From NCBI GenBank assembly GCA_910585335.1, contig CAJUCU010000004.1, positions 2,828-52,540 of the forward strand: DNA of 49,713 nucleotides. The letters are read 5' to 3'. Shown piece by piece: positions 8,494 to 16,490 of this stretch. Source of the DNA: an uncultured Bacilli bacterium. Its GTDB lineage: Bacteria; Bacillota_I; Bacilli_A; RF39; UBA660. A program made the position numbers and the translations under genes. The notes under the pieces are model-generated. The model was not told the DNA's origin, searched no databases, and saw only the letters and a program-made list of their open reading frames with translations. The stretch's first letter is position 1, and each line of letters opens with the position of its first letter.

Positions 8494-10450
8494 AAACATC
8501 TAATTCACGAAGTAATTCTGCTTTTGTCATCTTAGAATAATTCTTAATTCCCTTTTCTTTCGCAAGCTCTCTAAGTTTTGTAACAGACATTGCTTCTAAA
8601 TTACTTTCATCTTCTTCTGGCATTTTACCATTTTTTACTAAATAATCAATTTGTTCTTTTGTAAGAGTCTCATATTCAAGAAGTGCATCGGCAATTAGCT
8701 TCAACAAATCTTTATTTTTCTTAATAATTTCTGTTGCAGCTTTATGACAATCATTGATAATCTTTCTCATTTCCATATCAATTTCATTGGCAACTTCATT
8801 TGAAAAATGTTGACTCTTATTATAGTCACGTCCTAAGAAGACACTACCTGCTTGTTGTTCAAATTGCAATGGTCCCAAATCACTCATACCGTATTCTGTA
8901 ACCATAGCACGAGCAATTTTAGTAGCCTTCTCAAAATCATTATGAGCACCAGTTGTAATTTCACCAAAAATAATTTCTTCGGCAGTACGTCCTCCAAGTA
9001 ATCCTGTAATTTGTTCTAATAAATCTGTTTTAGTAGAACATAACTTTTCTTCACTTGGAACCATCATATTATATCCACCAGCAGAACCTCTAGGAATAAT
9101 AGTAACCTTTTGAACATCGTTAGCATTATCAAGTTTTAAACCAATCACAGCATGACCAGCTTCATGGTAAGCAACAAGCTTGCGGTCATTTTCACTATAT
9201 TTATGAGATGTTTTAGCAGGTCCCATCAAAACACGATCAGTAGCTTCATCTACTTCACTCATAGTAATTTTATCTTTATTACGACGAACAGCAAGTAGTG
9301 CTGCCTCATTAAGTAAATTTTCAAGATCTGCTCCACTAAATCCTGGTGTTCTTTTTGCAAGATTATGAAGTGTAATACCTTCTGATAAAATCTTATTTTT
9401 AGCATGAACCGCAAGAATTTCTTCACGTCCTTTAACATCTGGCAAATTAACAGTGACTTGACGATCGAATCTTCCTGGACGAAGAAGAGCTGGATCTAAT
9501 ACATCAGGACGGTTGGTCGCTGCAATGATAATAATTCCTTCATTAGCACCAAATCCATCCATTTCAGTAAGCAACTGATTTAAAGTTTGTTCACGTTCAT
9601 CATGACCACCACCAAGTCCAGTACCTCTTTGACGACCAACTGCATCAATTTCATCAATAAAGATTAAGCAAGGGGCATTTCTTTTTGCTTGTTGGAACAT
9701 ATCGCGTACACGACTAGCACCAACACCTACAAATAATTCCACAAAATCAGAACCACTAATGAAATAAAATGGAACATTTGCCTCTCCCGCTACTGCTTTA
9801 GCAAGTAAAGTTTTACCAGTTCCTGGAGGACCAAATAATAGTACTCCCTTAGGAATTCTAGCACCAAGTTTTTGGAACTTCTTAGGATTTTTCAAGAAAT
9901 CAATTAGTTCTTTCACTTCTTCTTTTTCTTCCTTTAAACCTGCAACATCTTTAAAAGTAACTTTATTATTATCACTATTTAGACGAGCTTTACTCTTTCC
10001 AAAATCCATAGAATTCTTATTTCCAGCCATTTGACGACTAAAGAAATAGAATACAACACCAACTAATAACACAATTGGCACAATATTTATTAATATTAAA
10101 AGTAATGAACTAGACTCTGGATCAGCCACTGTAGTCATTTTAAAATCTTGTACTTCAGAAGCATCAATAATCTTCTTCATAACACCTTCACTAAGAGGTA
10201 CACGAACAAAGAAAGACTCATTTTTCTTATATTTGTCAAGCTTTCCTCGAATCTCATAGGTCTTCGCTCTATCCCTTGGAGTAACCTCAAGTCGAGCTAC
10301 AGAACCATCAGATAATTTTTCAACAAATTCATTGTAACTTAACACATTTACCTTTTGATTCATAACATTAAAACAATAGTAAATAGTAATCATAATGAAA
10401 AAGATAAATACATAAGGAACAAGTCCTTTTTTTACAGTTTTTTTATTCAC
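8492..10450 (-). CDS. ftsH: ATP-dependent zinc metalloprotease FtsH with C-terminal SAP/Rho-N-like tail
   Basis: Membrane-anchored AAA+ protease for quality control of membrane and regulatory proteins. Two membrane spans (about residues 10-28 and 115-138) flank the extracellular N domain. The AAA+ core has Walker A GPPGTGKT, Walker B LIFIDEIDA and the second region of homology ending RPGRFDRQV. The peptidase domain has the zinc motif HEAGH and the downstream Asp region. The end is unusual. After the peptidase domain the last 35 residues (MSVTKLRELAKEKGIKNYSK onward) look like a SAP/Rho-N helix-extended-loop-helix motif, a nucleic-acid-binding fold not normal for FtsH. The gene starts 14 bases after tilS, as in B. 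subtilis apart from the missing hpt. Confidence 0.95.
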   Translation of the reverse strand: MNKKTVKKGLVPYVFIFFIMITIYYCFNVMNQKVNVLSYNEFVEKLSDGSVARLEVTPRDRAKTYEIRGKLDKYKKNESFFVRVPLSEGVMKKIIDASEVQDFKMTTVADPESSSLLLILINIVPIVLLVGVVFYFFSRQMAGNKNSMDFGKSKARLNSDNNKVTFKDVAGLKEEKEEVKELIDFLKNPKKFQKLGARIPKGVLLFGPPGTGKTLLAKAVAGEANVPFYFISGSDFVELFVGVGASRVRDMFQQAKRNAPCLIFIDEIDAVGRQRGTGLGGGHDEREQTLNQLLTEMDGFGANEGIIIIAATNRPDVLDPALLRPGRFDRQVTVNLPDVKGREEILAVHAKNKILSEGITLHNLAKRTPGFSGADLENLLNEAALLAVRRNKDKITMSEVDEATDRVLMGPAKTSHKYSENDRKLVAYHEAGHAVIGLKLDNANDVQKVTIIPRGSAGGYNMMVPSEEKLCSTKTDLLEQITGLLGGRTAEEIIFGEITTGAHNDFEKATKIARAMVTEYGMSDLGPLQFEQQAGSVFLGRDYNKSQHFSNEVANEIDMEMRKIINDCHKAATEIIKKNKDLLKLIADALLEYETLTKEQIDYLVKNGKMPEEDESNLEAMSVTKLRELAKEKGIKNYSKMTKAELLRELDV

Positions 10451-10464
10451 AAATATCTCTCCTC

Positions 10465-11790
10465 CTATCGATATTTCATTATTATATCATAACTTTCTGA
10501 TTTTGTTTTATTAAATTTAGACTTTTTTAACCCTGGTAACCAAACAATTTTACCAGAAGCATCCACAACTACTGGCCAAAATTCTCTTTTTTTAGCATCT
10601 ACTTTAGAATTAATAAAAATATCCTTAAGTTTTTTTGTTCCATTTAACCCCTTAATAGTCATTTTATCGCCTATTTTACGAGTACGAATGATAAGTGGTA
10701 GTTGAACTTCTCTACTATCTAGACGACAAATAAAATTACTATTTTCAGGGGTATCTGCTATCTTCTCAATTACATGACCATTTGGTAAATCGGCAAAACT
10801 CTCAAACTCAATCTCATAAGTACTAAGAAAATCAGGTTTGCGCTCTAAATAGCATACATCATAGCTCTTAACAACAACTACTTCATTAGGCAAATTATAA
10901 GTTAAGTTAGCCCGCTTGCTAGTAATAAGTCTATACAATAAATCTATATGTCTGTCACTAACTAATATTAAATCATCTTGATAAAATTTAGCAAGCAATA
11001 AATAAAGTATTTCTCTTTGAATAAATTTATCTTCTTTCAAAAAAAGTGAAATGGAAAGTTCGCCTTCATAGGTAACACGTTGATAAGCCTTCAAAACCTC
11101 TTTTTCAAGATAAGTATTAGCATTCATCAGAACTTCGCTAAACTTCAAAAATTTCTCATGAACATGAATATCCTCTTTTTTTAAAAAAGGCAAAACTTCA
11201 CGTCGATAACGATTTCTAGTATATTTACTTGAAAGATTACTACGATCAATAAAATATGGAACATGATGACTTAAATTATAATCTTCTAACTCTTTTTTTG
11301 TAAAATGAATTAGCGGTCTCACGATTTTATAATCACTTTTTTGTACAACTAGATGAAAGCCACTATATCCTCTTAAGTTAGACCCTCGAGTAATTCGCAT
11401 CAAGATTGTCTCCATTAAATCATCTGCATGATGAGCAGTCATTAAGATATCTGCCTGATAATGATGAACAACATCTTCAAAAAAATGATATCGAATAGTA
11501 CGAGCCTCATTATGAAAATTATCTTCCCCATATTTTTCAATCGTCATAGTTTGATAAACAACTTGATGTTCCTTACAAAACTCACGTAAATAAGCCTCTT
11601 CTTCTATGCTTTCTTTCCGCAAGTTATGATTCACATGCGCACAAATCAAAGAGAGTTGATACTTTCTTCGAATCTTTAAAAGCATATCAAAAAGTGCCAT
11701 AGAATCTGGTCCTCCAGAGCACCCAATGACAATCCGCATACCATTTTCAAATGGAAATACTTCTTCTATTTTTAAAACATCTTTCTTCAT
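10465..11790 (-). CDS. tilS: tRNA(Ile)-lysidine synthetase TilS
   Basis: Converts C34 of tRNA-Ile(CAU) to lysidine, so the tRNA reads AUA instead of AUG; essential in nearly all bacteria. The PP-loop ATP site IGCSGGPDSMAL lies near residue 22, and HVNHNLR, TAHHADD and RGSNLRG follow as in the N-type ATP pyrophosphatase fold. The C-terminal domain ends with the family segment LPLIIRTRKIGDKM and KKLKDIFI. The open frame reaches back to 12015, but the ATG at 11790 is preceded by GAGGTGGTG and begins where family members begin. 441 residues fits. The gene lies directly upstream of ftsH and downstream of divIC, as in B. subtilis. Confidence 0.93.
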   Translation of the reverse strand: MKKDVLKIEEVFPFENGMRIVIGCSGGPDSMALFDMLLKIRRKYQLSLICAHVNHNLRKESIEEEAYLREFCKEHQVVYQTMTIEKYGEDNFHNEARTIRYHFFEDVVHHYQADILMTAHHADDLMETILMRITRGSNLRGYSGFHLVVQKSDYKIVRPLIHFTKKELEDYNLSHHVPYFIDRSNLSSKYTRNRYRREVLPFLKKEDIHVHEKFLKFSEVLMNANTYLEKEVLKAYQRVTYEGELSISLFLKEDKFIQREILYLLLAKFYQDDLILVSDRHIDLLYRLITSKRANLTYNLPNEVVVVKSYDVCYLERKPDFLSTYEIEFESFADLPNGHVIEKIADTPENSNFICRLDSREVQLPLIIRTRKIGDKMTIKGLNGTKKLKDIFINSKVDAKKREFWPVVVDASGKIVWLPGLKKSKFNKTKSESYDIIMKYR

Positions 11791-11836
11791 TTTTTCACCA
11801 CCTCTATTGTATCTAAAAATACAAAGAACCACAAGC

Positions 11837-11845
11837 ATTATATCA
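11837..11845 (-). promoter_or_regulatory. Extended -10 promoter for tilS-ftsH
   Basis: TGATATAAT on the minus strand (TGn plus TATAAT), 47 bases before the tilS ATG, in the 127-base gap after divIC. No convincing -35 is seen. Confidence 0.45.
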
Positions 11846-11917
11846 TAGATTTCACTAATTTGACTGATAAAAAACATCCTATCATAACGATCCAAAAACA
11901 AAAATAAAAAAGCTATC

Positions 11918-12211
11918 TCACGGTAACCGTAAAATAAACTCTCCATCTTTAGAATACAAATACTTTTCTCTAGCATATCGCGCAATATAATCAGGATCTT
12001 GCAACTTATCAGCATCTACTTTTAAAGCCTCTTCTTTTTCTTTTAAACTAGTAAGTTTCTTCTCTAGTTGTTTTTTCTCTTGATATTTTGCCAATATCTC
12101 AACCCAGTAACGCCCAATAGAGAAGGTAGTAACAATAATGATAATAAAAGAACCAAGGCCTAAAAAAATAATTCTTCTTTTGGTTTTTTTATTTTTTGAC
12201 CCCTTTGCCAC
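11918..12211 (-). CDS. divIC: Septum formation initiator DivIC/FtsB-like
   Basis: Small bitopic division protein of the FtsB/DivIC family that joins FtsL and DivIB at the septum. A basic cytoplasmic N terminus (KGSKNKKTKRR) is followed by one membrane span (about residues 15-33) and an extracellular coiled coil (about residues 40-70, KYQEKKQLEKKLTSLKEKEE). The conserved end is DPDYIARYAREKYLYSKDGE. The 97-residue length is slightly shorter than B. subtilis DivIC. Start is GTG at 12211, after AAGGTGG. In B. subtilis it also lies between yabQ and tilS; here a strong terminator separates it from yabQ, so it must be transcribed independently of the sporulation genes. Confidence 0.9.
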   Translation of the reverse strand: MAKGSKNKKTKRRIIFLGLGSFIIIIVTTFSIGRYWVEILAKYQEKKQLEKKLTSLKEKEEALKVDADKLQDPDYIARYAREKYLYSKDGEFILRLP

Positions 12212-12323
12212 TATACCACCTTCCTATCTACTATAAATTATAGCCTATGTCAAGAAAAGTAACAATATCAATTAATCGACATTTACAACATTTGACAACA
12301 CAATTTCAAAAGAGATTCTTCCA

Positions 12324-12365
12324 ACAAAAAATGTTAGTTTTCTCTTCAAAGAAAAAACTAACATT
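12324..12365 (-). terminator. Strong intrinsic terminator after yabQ
   Basis: A perfect twelve-pair stem (AATGTTAGTTTT with AAAACTAACATT) is followed by six T on the minus strand, 30 bases after the yabQ stop codon. It insulates divIC from the yabPQ unit. Confidence 0.85.
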
Positions 12366-12395
12366 CCATGATATAGTCTCTTAAATTCAACAAAA

Positions 12396-12704
12396 CTACT
12401 CTTTTTTAGATACTTTTTTAAATTTCTGTAAAAAATTGCGTAGCTGCTTCGTATTACAAAATCCAAGTAGGAAACCTAAAAATATAAGTAAAAAGAAATA
12501 AAAATGCAAAACACCACCATTTAAAATTTTAAGAACCAAAAAATATATAAGAGACATATCTACTACGAAAATAAAATTAATGAGAATTTGAAACCACTTT
12601 TTCTGTGAAAACAAAAGGGTATAATGAAAATTCACACAAAATCCAAAAAAGATACCAAATACAAAAGAATAAATAAGGGATGAAATTTGTGTTTGTAAGG
12701 CCAT
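12396..12704 (-). CDS. yabQ: Spore cortex/coat protein YabQ
   Basis: Membrane protein of the YabQ family, needed for spore cortex formation in B. subtilis and made in the mother cell. Four hydrophobic segments are visible in 102 residues. The N-terminal LQTQISSLIYSFVFGIFFG and the central FVVDMSLIYFLVLKILNGG match the family layout, and a basic tail follows. B. subtilis YabQ is longer because of a C-terminal extension; the short form is common in compact genomes. It starts two bases after yabP ends, so the pair is one transcription unit. Confidence 0.85.
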   Translation of the reverse strand: MALQTQISSLIYSFVFGIFFGFCVNFHYTLLFSQKKWFQILINFIFVVDMSLIYFLVLKILNGGVLHFYFFLLIFLGFLLGFCNTKQLRNFLQKFKKVSKKE

Positions 12705-12706
12705 AA

Positions 12707-12997
12707 TTACTTAAATAATCGATTAAAAATCGTATTCTCCTTATTTTTATGATTTCCATCCTCTAAATAATTCATCCCAGAAACTAGACCTTTGATAATA
12801 ACTGTTCCCTGCATTGTATCTAATTTAATAAGCTCTAAACCTTCACCTTTTACTAAAAGATAACCCATCACTGTATCCATCATAAATTGTTCATTATCAA
12901 AGTTGTCAATTTTCTTAACACCTGAAATCATTAAATTTTTTCTTTCTGTTAAACTAATTGCATGATTATAATTATTAATATTCTCACTTTTATCCAT
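12707..12997 (-). CDS. yabP: Sporulation protein YabP
   Basis: YabP/YqfC-family protein; in B. subtilis it is made under sigma E in the mother cell and is needed for normal cortex and coat assembly. Family signature segments are visible: ISLTERKNLMISGVKKIDNF, GYLLVKGEGLELIKLD and GTVIIKGLVSGMNYLED. At 96 residues it has family length. AAGGAGG precedes the ATG at 12997. The paired yabP-yabQ arrangement strongly supports the call and shows that the organism keeps mother-cell sporulation functions. Confidence 0.9.
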   Translation of the reverse strand: MDKSENINNYNHAISLTERKNLMISGVKKIDNFDNEQFMMDTVMGYLLVKGEGLELIKLDTMQGTVIIKGLVSGMNYLEDGNHKNKENTIFNRLFK

Positions 12998-13014
12998 TAG
13001 ATCCTCCTTATTAT

Positions 13015-13022
13015 ACTATATG
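13015..13022 (-). promoter_or_regulatory. Possible sigma-E -10 element before yabP
   Basis: CATATAGT on the minus strand matches the sigma-E -10 consensus CATACAnT closely and lies 17 bases before the yabP start. No good sigma-E -35 is visible at the right distance, and a TATAAT overlaps it, so this rests mainly on the known sigma-E control of yabP in B. subtilis. Confidence 0.3.
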
Positions 13023-13050
13023 AAAAATAAGGAGAAATAGAAGAGAATAA

Positions 13051-13608
13051 TTAATTTTTTATACTTTTAGTAAGAACATTTTGAACTGCAGTCTCTTGAC
13101 CATTAGCAAAAGCATCTTCTAAAAAGGAAATTTTTAAATAATGATGAAATTCTCTAGCCTCAAGTGGAGATGGAAACAAAACTGTATGTTTTTTTTCATA
13201 TTCTTCACATAAAGAAATAGGCACATTAAATGCATCAGAAAGAGGTTTTTCTAAATCAACATAAGTACGAAATTCAGCGTTCTTAGAATCTCTAGGAACT
13301 AAAATATCAGCAGAACCATGTACAATGTCGCATTCTGATGAAGTTTGATAAGTTCCTAAACAAATCATAATACCATTAGTATCCTCAATTTCCATTTTAT
13401 ATCTAGAGTATGCTTTGCGAATACCTTCAAATGGAAAAATATGAACTGTCGCACTATCTGATGCTTCCTCACTTAGAGCCAAATACTCTTGTACAACAGG
13501 ATTTTCAAGCAACTGAGCCAATCTATTATTGATTCGTCTAAGCTCCTTTTGCTCTTCTTGCATTGACAAATACTCTTTTCTCATTTTTTGTAATACTTCT
13601 TCTTTCAT
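13051..13608 (-). CDS. Hypothetical coiled-coil protein between spoVG and yabP
   Basis: I do not recognise this family. The first 45 residues (EVLQKMRKEYLSMQEEQKEL region) are helical and coiled-coil-like. The rest looks like a globular alpha/beta domain with EDTNGIMICLGTYQTSSECD and RTYVDLEKPLSDAF, and has no signal peptide or membrane span. The open frame extends to 13623, but GGGAGGA covers those codons; the ATG at 13608, eight bases after it, is the likely start, giving 185 residues. It occupies the place where B. subtilis has glmU-prs-ctc and the pth-mfd-spoVT group, so it may be a lineage-specific insertion or a remnant of rearrangement. Confidence 0.7.
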   Translation of the reverse strand: MKEEVLQKMRKEYLSMQEEQKELRRINNRLAQLLENPVVQEYLALSEEASDSATVHIFPFEGIRKAYSRYKMEIEDTNGIMICLGTYQTSSECDIVHGSADILVPRDSKNAEFRTYVDLEKPLSDAFNVPISLCEEYEKKHTVLFPSPLEAREFHHYLKISFLEDAFANGQETAVQNVLTKSIKN

Positions 13609-13662
13609 AAAAATTCCTCCCATATAATGAAATAATGACCACTATTTTAACAAAGTCAACTC

Positions 13663-13688
13663 AAAAGAAAAGACACATAAAATGTGTC
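13663..13688 (-). terminator. Intrinsic terminator of spoVG
   Basis: A perfect seven-pair stem (GACACAT with ATGTGTC, three-base loop) is followed on the minus strand by TTTTCTTTT. It abuts the spoVG stop codon. Confidence 0.75.
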
Positions 13689-13967
13689 CTACTCTTCTGT
13701 TTCAGGAGCATCTTCTGCATTATTATATGCTTCAATAATCGCTTCTTCAAACATACTACGTACTTCTGGATTAATTGGGTGAGCAATATCACGATATGCA
13801 CCAGTAGCAGTTTTACGACTAGGCATAGCGATAAACAATCCATTATCTCCTTCAATAACACGAATATCATGAACTGCAAAACTATCATCTAATAAAACAG
13901 ATGCAATCCCTTTCATACGTGAACCCTCTTTTTCGATTTTACGTACATTTACAGATGTAATCTTCAT
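13689..13967 (-). CDS. spoVG: Regulatory protein SpoVG
   Basis: Small conserved regulator, nucleic-acid-binding in several Bacillota; in B. subtilis it affects septum formation and cortex. The N-terminal ITSVNVRKI, the central LLDDSFAVHDIRVIEG and GLFIAMPSRKT, and AHPINPEVRSMFEEAII are textbook SpoVG. The 92 residues end in an acidic tail. GGGAGG precedes the ATG at 13967. A sigma-A-like promoter stands in front of it and a terminator behind it, so it is a single-gene unit. No sigma-H promoter is visible, although sigma H drives spoVG in B. subtilis. Confidence 0.95.
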   Translation of the reverse strand: MKITSVNVRKIEKEGSRMKGIASVLLDDSFAVHDIRVIEGDNGLFIAMPSRKTATGAYRDIAHPINPEVRSMFEEAIIEAYNNAEDAPETEE

Positions 13968-14007
13968 ATGTTTTCCTCCCTCTTAAAGTCTACAACTTTA
14001 TAATTAC

Positions 14008-14036
14008 ATTTTATAATAAGAGTTTACAAAATGCAA
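14008..14036 (-). promoter_or_regulatory. Promoter of spoVG
   Basis: TTGCAT (14031-14036), 17-base spacer, TAAAAT (14008-14013) on the minus strand, 40 bases before spoVG. Confidence 0.6.
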
Positions 14037-14077
14037 CTATTTTTACACTAATAGACAGAAAATAAAAATAATTAAAA

Positions 14078-14296
14078 TTAGTCCATAATTTCTAAGCTAT
14101 TAGTCAAAATATCACTATAACTAAAGGACTTAATTCTACTGAAATCATCTGTAGTTTCAATAATAAAGATAGCAGGATAAATCTCAACTATTTTTCCAGA
14201 AAATTCCTCTACTTGATTACGACTACCATTAAATTTGAATTTATGTTCTTGATTCGCTTGATTCTCTATCATTTTACGCACTTTTTCTATTGTCAT
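14078..14296 (-). CDS. veg: Veg protein
   Basis: Small Veg-family protein; in B. subtilis it is abundant in growing cells and promotes biofilm formation. The 72-residue product shows the family pattern: a basic N-terminal helix, FKFNGSRNQVEEFSGKIVEI, the strand YPAIFIIET and the closing FSYSDILTNSLEIMD. It begins inside the yabG stop (ATGA overlap, 14293-14296), so it is coupled to the 3' half of yabG. yabG-veg adjacency is as in B. subtilis. I see no clear promoter of its own, so its expression in the interrupted state is an open question. Confidence 0.88.
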   Translation of the reverse strand: MTIEKVRKMIENQANQEHKFKFNGSRNQVEEFSGKIVEIYPAIFIIETTDDFSRIKSFSYSDILTNSLEIMD

Positions 14297-14769
14297 CTTG
14301 GATACCCCACATACATCGTCCCCATCGTGATAATTCCACCAATGCCATCACTACCATACTTCGTTTTCTCAATCAGAGAGATTAAATCAATGCTTTTATT
14401 CTTTTCAGAAAGTGCAATACTAGAAGCAATAATGGCAGGATCTAATGCATGAATATTAATCCGTTTCGGACTAGAAGCAAAATTAGCACCTGCTTTAATC
14501 AGTTCTTCATAATTAGATTGACAAGCACCTGCAATCACAATCAGTTTATCTTGACTCTTCTCATACTCACGAACCTGTTGAACTGCCTTAATAAAACTAG
14601 GGCTATTTTGATAACTGCTCTCTTTTCGTTTATTATAAGAATCATGTCCTGTAATAACAACAATATCAGGATGATAATCATGAACCCACCCAAGTATGTG
14701 TTCATGTACTTCTTTTTCGTTCATCTTAACACCATAGGCTTTGACATTCAAATTTTTATAAAACTTCAT
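14293..14769 (-). CDS. yabG: YabG sporulation protease, C-terminal (catalytic) half, cut off by an inserted element
   Basis: YabG is a mother-cell cysteine protease that trims spore coat and SpoIVA-associated proteins. This open frame holds the C-terminal half: VITGHDSY, IVIAGACQS, KAGANFASSPKRINIHALDP and a closing GGIITMGTMYVGYP, all matching B. subtilis YabG. The likely catalytic His (GHDSY) and Cys (GACQS) are here. An ATG at 14769 opens the frame, but homology continues upstream of it to 14799 (codons for DGDSDYLDRC), where it stops abruptly at GATGGAGA; a TAA lies in frame seven codons before the first aligned codon. The missing front is at 29087-29401. Joined at the shared core the two halves give 257 residues, with His141 and Cys182. 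Confidence 0.92.
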   Translation of the reverse strand: MKFYKNLNVKAYGVKMNEKEVHEHILGWVHDYHPDIVVITGHDSYNKRKESSYQNSPSFIKAVQQVREYEKSQDKLIVIAGACQSNYEELIKAGANFASSPKRINIHALDPAIIASSIALSEKNKSIDLISLIEKTKYGSDGIGGIITMGTMYVGYPR

Positions 14770-14791
14770 ACACCGATCAAGATAATCAGAG

Positions 14792-14799
14792 TCTCCATC
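14792..14799. repeat. Left attachment core (att site)
   Basis: TCTCCATC on the plus strand, identical to 29127-29134. Inside the element it is followed by TGCTGACGCTTGTTAAATAAC, read here only to show that its reverse complement (GTTATTTAAC then GCG) mirrors the arm GTTACTTAAGCG at the other end. In an excised circle these arms would flank one core as an imperfect inverted repeat, the usual layout of a large serine recombinase site. The crossover dinucleotide cannot be fixed from one sequence. Confidence 0.75.
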
Positions 14800-14860
14800 T
14801 GCTGACGCTTGTTAAATAACTAAATATAAAATTTACCTTTCTGATAAATATAGATTTAAT

Positions 14861-14899
14861 AAAGATAAGTAGACCTGGTTATATAGTTATCTTATCTTT
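14861..14899. repeat. Inverted repeat between recombinase gene and left att site
   Basis: AAAGATAAG (14861-14869) and CTTATCTTT (14891-14899) form a perfect nine-pair dyad with a 21-base loop. It could be a weak terminator for the recombinase operon, although the T tract is poor, or a binding site near the attachment site. Confidence 0.45.
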
Positions 14900-14927
14900 C
14901 ATCAAATAAATTGAAACAAAATACTTC

Positions 14928-16490
14928 TTAATATAATTTAATTTCTTTTGATTTCTCTACTCCAAACTTAAATGAAATCTCTATAGTATGATCTTTATAA
15001 ATAATAAATTTATCTATCAAGTCCTTTATAACATCATAAATTAAATTATCGCTACTGATAAACTGATTATATTTTTTTAATAATTCTTGTTTTCTTAATG
15101 TCTCATTTTTTGACTCTATAACTTTCTTTAATAGCCTTTCAGATTGCTCTTTGAGTAGAGATTCTGCTTCCTTTTTTTCGATAAAATCAGCTAAGCTAAT
15201 TTCTCCAGTTGTTTTTTTCAAATATAAGTTTCTAACATTAGTATTATGAAGTTCTATCTTTTCTTTTAACTTAGCAATCTTTAAATTAGTCCTTTCCGCT
15301 TTTAATAACCTCTTTGCTGCTTTTATAGTTATCTCATCTTTATCAGTATATGAGTGAATTAATTTTTTGACTGTATTAGTAACTATTAATTGAAGCCTAG
15401 AATCTGCAATGGTCCTATTCGGACAACGTTTCCTGTCATCTACTCTTGTACATGCAAAATGATATTTAATATGACCATTTTCTCTTTTTCTTCTACAAAC
15501 AGTCATAATATTGCCACATTCACCGCATATTACTAATTTACTAAATAAACCATTATAATCGTTTTTTTCTTTTCGCTTCATCGTTTTTAATTGATTATTT
15601 GCCTCATCAAACAACTCTTCTGTTATGATTCCAGGATGACAATGATTAATTGTTTCTCTATCTCTTATGGGAATAAAATCTCTTTTCTTCTGATGATAAT
15701 TCCTCTTAGAAGATTTTCTTTTCACAATTTTACCTGTATATGTTTTATTTTTTAGTATTCGATAAATAATTTTATCTGACCAGTCAAAATAATATTTTTT
15801 CTTCTCACTTTGGGTCATATTCATATAAATAATAGGTGGTAGTATCCCATCTTTATTTAATTCAGCAGCAACCTCACTTCTTGTCCTTCCACTTGCTATT
15901 TCAGAAAATATTCTTTTTACAATACTTGCTGAATACTCATCAATTTCTAATGTCCTTCTGCCATTTTCCTTTTTAATTCTATAACCATAAGGTGGTAGGG
16001 GCCCAATAAATTGTCCCTCCTCTGTTTTTGATTCTGCTACCTGCTTTCTTTTTGTTGATACCTCTTTCACATACCGATCATTGATAAGTGCTTTTATTTC
16101 CATCATAATTTGTTGTTCACAAACATCAACACTATCACTATCAAACGAATCATTGATAGCAATATATCTAACATTATTTCTAGGAAAATACTCTCCTATA
16201 TAATAAGCAGTTTCTATAAAGTTCCTACCAAGTCTAGACATATCTTTTGTTATAACAGTTCCAACAAGCCCACTTTCTATATCATCTTTTAACTCTTCAA
16301 ATGCTGGTCTATCAAAACTCGCTCCAGAATAACCGTCATCAACATATTCTTTATCAATATGAAGTCCCTTTTCCATAGCATAAGACTGAATGATTGCTAA
16401 CTGATGATAAATACTGGAAGAAAATTCTTTTAACTTATTAATATCTTCTTGAGATAGTCTTCCATAAGCAACAGTCAATTTATTAACCAT
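14928..16490 (-). CDS. Large serine recombinase 1
   Basis: Site-specific recombinase of the large serine (resolvase/invertase) family, 520 residues, of the kind that moves skin, Tn4451/Tn5397 and many prophages. The resolvase domain opens with VAYGRLSQED, where Ser13 is the expected nucleophile, and has the core motif TKDMSRLGRNFIET. A Recombinase domain follows (about residues 155-300, PLPPYGYR, ILKNKTYTGKIV). Then comes a zinc beta-ribbon with Cys322, Cys325, Cys347 and Cys356, and a long coiled coil (about residues 380-470) typical of integrases that control direction. Its ATG overlaps the stop of recombinase 2 (TAATG), with GGAGG in front, so the two are co-translated. All key residues are intact, so it looks active. 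Confidence 0.93.
   Translation of the reverse strand: MVNKLTVAYGRLSQEDINKLKEFSSSIYHQLAIIQSYAMEKGLHIDKEYVDDGYSGASFDRPAFEELKDDIESGLVGTVITKDMSRLGRNFIETAYYIGEYFPRNNVRYIAINDSFDSDSVDVCEQQIMMEIKALINDRYVKEVSTKRKQVAESKTEEGQFIGPLPPYGYRIKKENGRRTLEIDEYSASIVKRIFSEIASGRTRSEVAAELNKDGILPPIIYMNMTQSEKKKYYFDWSDKIIYRILKNKTYTGKIVKRKSSKRNYHQKKRDFIPIRDRETINHCHPGIITEELFDEANNQLKTMKRKEKNDYNGLFSKLVICGECGNIMTVCRRKRENGHIKYHFACTRVDDRKRCPNRTIADSRLQLIVTNTVKKLIHSYTDKDEITIKAAKRLLKAERTNLKIAKLKEKIELHNTNVRNLYLKKTTGEISLADFIEKKEAESLLKEQSERLLKKVIESKNETLRKQELLKKYNQFISSDNLIYDVIKDLIDKFIIYKDHTIEISFKFGVEKSKEIKLY

Noticed and set aside
10465..12015. Longer TilS starting at 12015
   Set aside because: The extension crosses the end of divIC and the tilS promoter region; the ATG at 11790 has a good ribosome site and matches family N termini.
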